A program made the position numbers and the translations under genes. Positions 10,162 to 18,642 of a stretch of 18,642 bases of DNA are shown here, piece by piece. This stretch comes from Physocladia obscura (taxonomy: Eukaryota > Chytridiomycota > Chytridiomycetes > Chytridiales > Chytriomycetaceae): assembly GCA_027596945.1 (NCBI GenBank), contig JADGJH010000437.1, positions 1-18,642 of the forward strand. The letters are read 5' to 3'. Under the pieces are notes generated by a model. It was not told the origin of the DNA. It did no database searches and saw nothing but the letters and a program-made list of their open reading frames with translations. The first letter of the stretch is position 1. Each line of letters starts with the position of its first letter.

Positions 10162-10410
10162 TGCTGCTTTCTTTTCCATGAGTCTCTTCAGGTCATGGGA
10201 GTCACTTTTGAGGAGTGGTATGCCTTCTCTACAGCACCCATTCCCAATTCTGTAGCTTATCAAATGGAAACAATTGTATTGCTGACTGCTGATAGGTTTC
10301 TGCGCATGGTTGCTGGTGCTCACTCTAAGTCTCCATGTTCAAGTCGGTAACCATCACCATTCACTAAGAAAATTTGACCAAAAATAACCACTTTCTTTTT
10401 TTGCAAAAGC

Positions 10411-11475
10411 ATGCAATTCCTTGCACTCGAAATTCAGGAGACGATCATCGCCGCACTTCCAATCGACAGAAGTCTCAGGCACGTACAATCAGCATTGAGA
10501 ATTCCAGTAGCCTTCGAGGACATGTTTTGTGTTAAAAAGCATATTCTCAATGCTGTTCTACGCGGAGAAACCGCCATGTTCGAAGATTGGGCATTCCTGC
10601 CGCCATTCTATCGCGCTGCATTAATAGCTTATCCTAAATTCTGGAAGAGTAAATCCGCTAAGTCAGCAACACCAGACATGGTGACAAGCGCCGTTAAAAT
10701 TATAACCCTCCACAAAATCAAAATTGAACCGAAACTCAAACGCGATCCTTACGATTTCTTGTTCAGCAGCAAAGAAATCGATTGGACTGGAAGCCTGTTG
10801 GAATGGTCTGTGCGACATGATGCAATAAATGCTATTGAATTTTTGCTTCAAACGGGGGATGATGATCCGGCAGCGAACGAAAATGCAGCGTTACGTATTG
10901 CATGCGAGCATGGCCACACGAATGTAGCTGCATTACTGCTCCAAGATTCTCGTGTTGATCCAAATGCTGAATGCAGCATATTGGAATTCAGTGGTTGCTT
11001 GGCTGAGGTCATTCAGCAAAAAAGCGTTCATCTAATAACTGCAGCCCTAAACGGACATATTAACATTGTTGAACTTCTTTTAAAGGACTCTAGAAGGCAA
11101 GGTAATGAGAACCAGGCTCTTGTCGCAGCTGCAAGAAATGGGCATCTACACGTTGCGCGAGTTCTGCTTTCGGACGCGCGTTGTGATCCCACGTGGGATG
11201 AATCAGCATGTCTAAGAGCTGCTTGTTATTTTGGATCAATACCCATCGTTTCTTTGCTGCTGGCTGAAACGAAAGTGAACATCAATGCCTTGAAGAAATA
11301 CTGGGATCTTAGTGGGTGCAACTATGACTCGCCTCTGAGACAAGCGACTACAGGCAACCATCTTGCTGTTATTGAACTTTTGAAAAGAGATATACGGCTT
11401 GATTTAAATTTGATGGCTAACAAAGTTGAAATCCCAGGGACTGAATGTGAAAGGAAACAACTGTTGAATTATTGA
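10411..11475 (+). CDS. Probable F-box-like protein with ankyrin repeats
   Basis: The single-exon 354-aa protein begins with LALEIQETIIAALPIDRSLR, which has the Leu/Ile spacing of a degenerate F-box, though I cannot confirm it. From about residue 125 it carries ankyrin repeats. Clear units include LEWSVRHDAINAIEFLLQTG, ALRIACEHGHTNVAALLLQD, LITAALNGHINIVELLLKDS, ALVAAARNGHLHVARVLLSD, ACLRAACYFGSIPIVSLLLA and LRQATTGNHLAVIELLKRD. Several end in VDPN- or CDPT-like loops. Ankyrin stacks bind other proteins, and with an F-box the protein would choose substrates for an SCF ubiquitin ligase. Base use is richer in GC than the flanking relic DNA. A broken copy of its 5' end lies at 14323-14415. It has no introns, unlike most neighbours in this window. 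Confidence 0.88.
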   Translation: MQFLALEIQETIIAALPIDRSLRHVQSALRIPVAFEDMFCVKKHILNAVLRGETAMFEDWAFLPPFYRAALIAYPKFWKSKSAKSATPDMVTSAVKIITLHKIKIEPKLKRDPYDFLFSSKEIDWTGSLLEWSVRHDAINAIEFLLQTGDDDPAANENAALRIACEHGHTNVAALLLQDSRVDPNAECSILEFSGCLAEVIQQKSVHLITAALNGHINIVELLLKDSRRQGNENQALVAAARNGHLHVARVLLSDARCDPTWDESACLRAACYFGSIPIVSLLLAETKVNINALKKYWDLSGCNYDSPLRQATTGNHLAVIELLKRDIRLDLNLMANKVEIPGTECERKQLLNY

Positions 11476-11523
11476 ATCTTTCTGTCTGTAAATAAATTTT
11501 TTTAAGAAATCTGAGGTAGTGTT

Positions 11524-11733
11524 GTGGCTGTGCAAGGATACTCAACGTTTTCCTTTACAGCTAAATGGGAAAAACTTGTCACTCAGAAAAATGTGAGCAC
11601 CAAAAATAAAGTTCATTTTGACCCAAAAACAAACTTCATTTTTGTCCAAAAACAAACTTCAGATTTATTAGGTTCATATGTGTGGCCAAAACATGGCAGC
11701 ACAAATTCAGGAACTCATAGTGGATTATTATGA
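11524..11733 (+). pseudogene. Copy A of a duplicated gene of unknown family (AKWEKLV motif)
   Basis: A short frame with no ATG start encodes TFSFTAKWEKLVTQKN followed by KVHFDPKTNF, and matches the minus-strand copy at 14049-14190 at both DNA and protein level. Differences between the two copies often fall at third codon positions, so both once coded for protein. Within this copy a 16-bp block (CCAAAAACAAACTTCA) is repeated at 11623 and 11646. I do not recognise the family. It begins 48 bp after the ankyrin gene stop. Confidence 0.5.
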
Positions 11734-12002
11734 GCAAGTATTTATTATATTCTCTCAATACAGTTGTCTCTAATTACCTAACTCAGAGTCTGTCATCAAA
11801 AGACATTGCTTGTATGCTTCACTTGAGTAAATGCACAGTTAAAAAAGTCAAAAAAATCTACAAAACAAGCAGTTTATTATTCAAGCCAAAAGTTGGATCT
11901 GATAGGCAGCTGGCCATTGTCAACACAGATCTTCTTATACTTGTCAATAAATGGTCTCCTGGACCTAAAGACTATGGACAACAAAAACTTGATTTCAGAT
12001 AG
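11730..12002 (+). mobile_element. IS630/Tc1-type transposase relic, N-terminal helix-turn-helix part
   Basis: A 90-codon frame encodes a typical IS630/Tc1-mariner DNA-binding start: NYLTQSLSSKDIACMLHLSK, then CTVKKVKKIYKTSSLLFKPK and VGSDRQL, with a linker ending in LVNKW. The frame then loses similarity and stops, and no DDE catalytic domain follows. It is a truncated transposon fragment. Confidence 0.72.
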
Positions 12003-12716
12003 CACACATTGCAGGAAATGGTTTCATCCCCAAAGTTATGGAATTAACAGTCAAAGAGTGCAATATACCCCACACAGATAGAAGAAAAAACATAATAATC
12101 AACTCCTGGAAATGGCTGAACAAGGCTGTAAATGAAAGATTCTGGAAGCCACAATGTGAAAAAAACTGTAGAATGGGAGGCAGAAAATGGAATTACACAA
12201 AAAAAGAAAATAGACAAGACCTCAATGAAAGTTTATCGTCTTAAAAACAGAGTACAAAGAAAGGGAAAAACAATTATACCACAAATACAGCTATGTCTAG
12301 AATGTAAAGAACCAATACACAACAACATCAATGAAGAACTAAATAAAGATGGAGAAATAGATGAACATATTAATGAAGGAGACTACTGGCTAAGAAAACA
12401 AACTGCAAAAATATGGGTAGATCACAAGATGGGAAGGAAAAAAATGCCATAAGGTATAACCAATATACCCAGAAAAGCAACGAAGCAATATGAAAGTGAC
12501 AAAGATGAAGTAGAAGAGAAGGAAAATAAGAAGAGGCAAAGAACAAATGAATAAAGAGAAGAACTTGAATACAACTTTGAAAGCAACCAAAGCATAGGAC
12601 CCACTTCTGAAGAGGAACCATGGAAACACCCACAAGAATAAATAAGGCTCAAAAATCTAGTATATGAACTACAATCAATACAAGCAAACAGAACCCAAAG
12701 CAAAAACAAAGAATAA
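12002..12716 (+). mobile_element. Possible retroelement (reverse-transcriptase-protein C-terminal) relic
   Basis: One frame to about 12160 reads HIAGNGFIPKVMELTVKEC and then INSWKWLNKAVNERFWKPQC. It continues in the next frame as KTVEWEAENGITQKKK and a long polar stretch with CLECKE. The shift falls in an A7 run at 12159-12165. The second frame runs on to 12716, with in-frame TAA codons at 12450, 12552 and 12639 before the final one at 12714. The FWKPxCE...WEAENGI pattern reminds me of C-terminal parts of mobile-element proteins in early-diverging fungi, but that is from memory and not certain. Confidence 0.4.
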
Positions 12717-13036
12717 TTACCACATCATGAAAAGAAAAATATGGCAATGGAAGGGACAGCACATTTGATCAATATGAGAATAGGCATAATTTTGAGGTGG
12801 TCTTGCCTGATTTGAATACATTGGCAGGAAATTTGAATTTGCAGGTCCTTAAAGCAAATGTACCAATGGTCCAAAATCATTATGAATGGAGATTTTAGGC
12901 AAATCAGAAGTTTTTGATACAGACTTTTTTTTATTCAAAGAAGAAAACCTGCAACTTTGTGGTGGATAAGTAATGCTTGCATCAAAAGCACCATTCACCT
13001 GTTATTCATTTTGAAATCAGAGTTCTGACACAGGAA
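12717..13036. other. AT-rich stretch, nothing recognised
   Basis: Stops are frequent in all frames on both strands and I see no motif, repeat or relic that I can support. Confidence 0.4.
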
Positions 13037-13303
13037 TTAAATTTTTACAATAAACTGTGCCCAAAACCATGGAAGTTCTCCTTCCATACAAATTTTTGTT
13101 CCAGCAGCATTTGGATAAATTAGAACATTTTATTCACTTGATGTTCCATGAAGTTTTTTTAATTTCTTCAATGTCTCTGCAATGTAGTCATCTTTTGATT
13201 TTGCTGCAGTTGAGCTTGAGCTGGTGTCTTCAAAATCAAAATTTTTATTTGTTGCCAAAGCTGCTGTAGCAACACCAGTTGATGCTGGCTGAATAGTAGA
13301 TGA
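13037..13303 (-). pseudogene. Minus-strand coding relic with one internal stop
   Basis: A minus-strand frame reads PASTGVATAALATNKNFDFE, then a Ser-rich stretch, DDYIAETLKKLKKLHGTSSE, a TAA at 13130-13132, and then NVLIYPNAAGTKICMEGELPWF in the same frame to a stop at 13037. Apart from the single stop the composition is that of real protein. I do not recognise the family. Further fragments, including one starting MEESKQKSILCSRLQSIT near 13500, lie upstream on the same strand but are more broken. Confidence 0.35.
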
Positions 13304-13823
13304 TTATAGTAGAATAGTAGATCATTTTTTCAAAATTGAATTGTCTGGAGTTGAGCTGATCCTTTTGATCAGAGTTGATATTCCAGTAACTAACTTTGAT
13401 GTCCACAATAATCCATTTAGCTACTTTAGACCCACAAATGTATTTTCAAAATTTGTGATGCTCTGCAGGCGTGAGCAAAGAATACTTTTCTGTTTTGACT
13501 CTTCCATTTTGTTAAATTATAAAAGATTCAAGCTGTATTGAAAGATGAATTCACTCTTTATTGAAAGAAATCACCCAATTCACTTAAAAAGTAAAGAACA
13601 AAACAGTGGACTTGCCATTTCCATCATTAAGCAATAGCTTTTGTATTAATACAAGAAAGTTTTGTATGGGGAGGAAAATGCATGATTTATTTAAAGACTG
13701 TTTTTGGAATTTTTGTGATTGATGATTTTGAACAATGAAAATCTAAAAAAGAATTCTTACTAAAATCCTCACAATCATAAATGGAGATTGCAACACATTT
13801 GGCTTCCTGTAACACAAATGAGA

Positions 13824-14045
13824 TTAGCTTTCCTGGTTTGCCAAATACTTCACAAATCTTGTGCTGGCACAGACATACAAGGTAAAGATTGAAAATACAC
13901 AGATAATAAAAATTACATGCACATAATCCAATGATCTCTTGTAAATGTTTGTGATGGTAAGAAGCTTATTCTCCTGCTCTGTTTTGGTACCACTTTTACT
14001 TCTCAATGATTGTTGCACTGAACTTTTGGTTATTTTTTTTGTCAA
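13824..14045 (-). pseudogene. Small minus-strand frame with one predicted membrane helix
   Basis: An intact 73-codon frame has a polar N-terminal half (TKKITKSSVQQSLRSK), a juxtamembrane YKRSLDYV, and one strong hydrophobic segment, VIFIICVFSIFTLYVCA. It follows the AKWEKLV copy B directly on the same strand but in another reading frame, so it may be the frame-shifted C-terminal part of that relic or a second exon. I do not recognise it. Confidence 0.35.
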
Positions 14046-14048
14046 TTA

Positions 14049-14190
14049 TTTCTGAAGTTTGTTTTTGGGTCGAAATGAATTTTCTTTTTGTGGTTCATAT
14101 GTTTCTGAGCAACAAGCTTTTCCCATTTTGCTGTAATCAAACTAAGTTTGGAAATTTTTATTCTGAAAGATTCTTGACAGTTTCAGCACT
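14049..14190 (-). pseudogene. Copy B of the AKWEKLV-motif gene, inverted relative to copy A
   Basis: The minus strand encodes KLSLITAKWEKLVAQKH, then KKKIHFDPKTNF and a stop, aligned with copy A at 11540-11640. DNA identity by eye is roughly four in five over about 90 bases, with synonymous-looking changes such as GTC/GTT and TTT/TTC. The two copies face each other. The protein family is unknown. Confidence 0.5.
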
Positions 14191-14322
14191 GTCAAACCTG
14201 TGAGCACTTTTCAACATTGAAAAACTAATGACATCTTATTTTATTTTCTCTTGCTCTTAAAATTTTTGAACCTTATTTGAACCGCAATAAATATGTGAGT
14301 TAACAGCTCAGAAAAACATTCA

Positions 14323-14415
14323 ATATTCAGGAGACGCACTCCCAATAGCCAGAAGTTTCAAGCACCTACAATCAGCATTGTGAATTAAAGTGACTGTAGA
14401 GAAAATGTTTTGCAT
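14323..14415 (+). pseudogene. Decayed fragment of the F-box-like/ankyrin gene 5' end
   Basis: The stretch from ATTCAGGAGACG onward matches bases 10431-10530 of the intact ankyrin gene, including CCAGAAGTTTCAAGCACCTA and the identical ACAATCAGCATTG. It has a 10-bp deletion that removes ATCATCGCCG, an in-frame TAA shortly after, and many substitutions. Similarity fades after ATGTTTTGCATT. It is a non-functional partial copy. Confidence 0.7.
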
Positions 14416-14689
14416 TATCCTTTTTCCTAGTTAAAGCAGAATACTGACTGAAGATATTGTTTGAATTGATTTAGTTTTGTCCACAAGTTATTTGACAAAG
14501 AGTCAAACCATTAGACACTGACCATGATAAAGATAAGGGAGAATCTACAATCTAAAGTATGACAGATAAACTCTGTTTACAAGATTGTTTTTCAAAATAG
14601 AAAAGGGAAAAAGACAGTGAAGTGGTTATTTTAAATGACCATAATTTTGGGATTCAAAATTGAAATTATTTATTGGTGTTGCAAAAAAC

Positions 14690-16355
<1,666 letters not shown>

Positions 16356-16404
16356 AAATTAATTATGATTGAAATAGTTACCATTGTTCAAATTTTTGGA
16401 CGAG

Positions 16405-16870
16405 TTTGAGCCTGTTAAAAACTAAGTGGTATAGCATCTCAGAGCCCTTATGAAAATTAAAAATGACTGGTATCTGGAAGAGCTTGTGGAAGCGGTGTTA
16501 GCTTCAGGACAGCATGCCAGTATTTCAACATTGTTGCCTTGCCTCAAATGGCTTGGGTTCACAGACAGGTTATGTAAATTTTCATAAACACAACAAATAG
16601 TTATATTATTTTATTAAATAGCTTTCTGTTGCTGTGGTGGAACAAAGTTTTTCCTCCTTATTCTCCTGACATGAATCTGGTAAATCTGTTAGGCTTGTGA
16701 TTTATTTTCAAATCAAAACAAAAACTAAACGTGAGCAATATTTTGCAATGATAAAATCATGTTTACGAAATCATAAAAAAAGATTGAAGATTGTGGAGCA
16801 AAATGATGCAGTTTTTGAAGCTTGCATGACTATTGACAGTACAGCCGCACTTCCTTGTTTTTGCATGTAA
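16405..16870 (+). mobile_element. IS630/Tc1-type (DDE_3) transposase relic with internal deletion
   Basis: The tract keeps the end of the DNA-binding region (FEPVKN, two stops, HLRALMKIKNDWYLEELVEA), then ASISTLLPCLKWLGFTD, which matches the SISTLL-type linker of DDE_3 transposases. After about 50 bp it jumps to the post-catalytic motif VFPPYSPDMNL and, in another frame, the C-terminal tail FEACMTIDSTAAL. About 150 residues with most of the catalytic acidic residues are missing. The 50-bp gap starts GTTATG and ends AAATAG, but I read it as a deletion scar rather than an intron. The relic begins about 50 bp after the MSP1 stop. Confidence 0.75.
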
Positions 16871-17104
16871 ACTATGGGTAGACACAAAAGAGAGAAAACA
16901 ATTAATTTTTTTATTATGCAATTTATAATGAAGAAAATAAAGGATATGTCAGTATTCAAAATTTTCCATTATGATTGGATTTTCTGTTTTGATAAGAATG
17001 CAAGTCACAGGTTTCACAAGAGTGTCAAGTAATAAAGCCTTAAAAAATATTTGAATCTCCGTATCATCTAGATTCCATGCCGTGAGTAACTTGTTTGGTG
17101 CGGG

Positions 17105-17440
17105 TTATGGAAGCTTGACTTTTTTGAGTATGGCATCATTTTTTCCAACAATTGCAACTCCAGTCAATGGCTGTGCTTCACCAGTTTGTTTGTTGATCTT
17201 GTACAAAAAAACTGATTTGTAATTACTGTTGAAACTGTTGAAGACCCCTTAATTTCAGCAAGCTGCACTGCTGTGGCATGTGTTGGACTAAATGTAGATT
17301 TCAATCCTGGAATGCAGTATTTTGAGTTGTCAAATGGACCCAAATTTGGTGAGAAATTGATGTCAACTCCAAGAGTTTTTACATTCTGATTTGTGTTATC
17401 AAAAATTTTGAAAATGTGGCTTACCAACAAGCTGTTGAAT
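17105..17440 (-). pseudogene. Frame-shifted minus-strand coding relic
   Basis: On the minus strand one frame reads GVDINFSPNLGPFDNSKYCI, then LKSTFSPTHATAVQLAEIK. A shift near 17254 moves on to FNSNYKSVFLYKINKQTGEA and PLTGVAIVGKNDAILKKVKL, ending at the stop at 17105. Both halves have the composition of real protein. I do not recognise the family. A single small indel would restore continuity, so the gene was lost fairly recently or one base is misread. Confidence 0.4.
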
Positions 17441-17778
17441 TCAAGAAGCTTTCATTGACACTGTCAAATCCAAATGACCCAATTTTTTATCAAAAATCCA
17501 TGCACACAACTGTTAGGATTCAATTAGCAATGGTTGTATTTTTCATCAAGCTTGCAATCAAACTGAATAGCAGGATTCTCTTCCAAAATAGATCCAACTT
17601 TGCAACTCAGGTTTGTAGTTTTTCCTTTTGTCAAATTTTTTTCTCTTTTTTTTTTTCTTTTTTTGTGTGGGAATGAAAAATATGAAATATTTATATCACC
17701 CACCTCTTGATTTTTGCACAATAAACGCATGTTTCTTTTTTTCATTCTGATTTAACTGGAAAACACTTTTTAAGTGAA

Positions 17779-18642
17779 TCAGATTTTGAACAGTAAGAAC
17801 TGGAGGATTTTTTGACATTGATTCAGAGGATTCCATTCAGTCATTTCTTTTTCCAAGAAATTTCTAAATTCTGCCAATAACTGATAGATGGAAGCAACAT
17901 CAAGCTTTGTTTGTTTAGGTTCTATGAAGCTGTCTTTTCCAGAAGGAATCTAATATGCTATCACTATTGACACGTGATCTAATCTTATAGTTTGATTAAA
18001 AATAAAAAATTCAATAAAAAAACATTAACATACCGTTTTTTGATCATCATCAATATCTTCTATAGAATTTTCAACTCTTTTGTGTTTATTAGAGCCTGAT
18101 GATGTCAAGTTGGTAAAAGATTTCCTTGACACAAGAGTTTTTCCGAGATGGATCAGGGTTGCTTCCTTTGATTCGAGAAATGATCAAATTGTCAGTCTTT
18201 GTCAACTTCCAGTTGCAGCACTTTTTGTAGCAATTGTTTACATCATTGCAAAGATTTACACTTTCATTTCAGTAACAGATTTATGGCACTTGAGAAATTC
18301 AATCAGTGGTGTTCCAACAATTTTTGACTGCAGTTGATTTGACGGTTGTGTTTTCATTTGAATTGCATTCACATTGTCTGATTTTTTTTGAGAAGTCAGA
18401 CACAATTGGCACAGTGCATAGAAGTTTTTGGTGCTTGGTTGGTCATCGATATTGGACTCATCATCTGAATCAGCTCCAATTTTCTCATGTAAGTTTACCG
18501 GTGAAGTGAAAATCTTGGGAAATTCATCAAACTGATAGTGCTTGTGAGTTGTGTCAGTTTGGCAGAGAATGGCAAAGACCAGTATGTTCCAGTATACTAG
18601 AGTACATACATTTTTTGAAAATTTGGATTTTTCATTGATTTT
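17779..18642 (-). CDS. Partial minus-strand gene of unknown family, 5' end outside the window
   Basis: The minus strand is open from the window edge to a TAA at 18258 (about 128 codons), with HYQFDEFPKIFTSPVNLHEK, an acidic stretch, and a CQLC pair. Two candidate GT-AG introns, 18166-18261 and 17950-18033, would remove all later stops and join phase-0 exons. Exon 2 (18165-18034) reads EATLIHLGKTLVSRKSFTNL and ends in IEDIDDDQKT. Exon 3 (17949-17779) reads EPKQTKLDVASIYQLLAEFR and ends WNPLNQCQKILQFLLFKI. The layout faintly recalls N-terminal parts of BED-finger/hAT-type proteins, but I cannot confirm a zinc site. Other frames in 18166-18261 also look protein-like, so a decayed copy is a real alternative. 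Confidence 0.35.

Larger units (their letters stand above)
8750..10323 (-). pseudogene. Decayed minus-strand coding tract, family unknown
   Basis: On the minus strand this AT-rich tract holds several protein-like stretches broken by stops and frame changes. From N- to C-terminal side they include a Lys/Ala-rich helix (LKRLMEKKAALIKAKVVLI) near 10130-10195. AIKQDTFKWLPSTNTTIVRK follows near 9960-10020 and YADGFGRDSKDWFTAA near 9890-9935. A clean stretch ALYGLYGTQNQNYDKCLLK lies near 9590-9660, and one with FDEIKQSVNGRQYYE near 9275-9325. I cannot name the family. A 103-codon plus-strand frame at 10039-10350 overlaps and has no recognisable content. It is most likely a relic of a mobile element or of a lost gene. 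Confidence 0.35.

Noticed and set aside
10039..10350. 103-codon plus-strand frame before the ankyrin gene
   Set aside because: Cys/Phe-rich with a 22-bp tandem repeat and no family features; overlaps a minus-strand relic and ends before the ankyrin start.
16570..16620. Possible intron (GTTATG...AAATAG) in the transposase relic
   Set aside because: Joining across it skips the whole catalytic domain, so it is better read as a deletion scar in a dead element.
17971..17976. Isolated CACGTG site similar to the cluster at 5281-5323
   Set aside because: A single core inside a proposed intron with no gene start nearby; chance is sufficient.

Overview
The window is nuclear DNA of a fungus. Genes are split by many short GT-AG introns, mostly 47-130 bp, and are closely packed in gene-rich stretches. 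Those stretches alternate with AT-rich tracts of decayed mobile elements and gene relics. A p25-alpha/TPPP protein (found mainly in organisms with flagella), a probable F-box/ankyrin-repeat protein and IS630/Tc1-type transposase relics together suggest a zoosporic early-diverging fungus, most likely a chytrid. That placement is inference; there is no rRNA here to test it.

Layout. At 1-1065 (+) lies the 3' part of a MAP kinase kinase. At 1408-2636 (-) is a seven-exon mitochondrial carrier of the carnitine/acylcarnitine type. At 2894-4182 (-) is a TPPP/p25-alpha protein with an unrecognised N-terminal segment. It is divergent, with only about 70 bp between start codons, from a carbohydrate-binding family 9-like protein at 4253-5109 (+). 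At 5382-8153 (+) is a twin-ABC ABCF ATPase with a Gly/Arg-rich tail, preceded by three CACGTG boxes. Then comes about 2.2 kb of AT-rich relic DNA, an intact F-box-like/ankyrin gene at 10411-11475 (+), and about 3.2 kb of relics. These relics include an IS630-type helix-turn-helix fragment, a possible retroelement fragment, a duplicated unknown gene in inverted orientation, and a decayed piece of the ankyrin gene. At 14690-16355 (+) is an MSP1/ATAD1-type AAA ATPase containing a 4-nt micro-exon. It is followed by an internally deleted DDE transposase relic at about 16405-16870 and by minus-strand relic or partial coding DNA to the window end.

The genes do not form one pathway. Two products act at mitochondria (carrier, MSP1), one is probably linked to microtubules or the flagellum (TPPP), one to translation (ABCF) and one to signalling (MAPKK). 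I found no tRNA, rRNA, CRISPR array or clearly new multi-gene system. The most notable items are the micro-exon, a GA-AG intron in the carrier gene, the extended TPPP protein and the E-box cluster.
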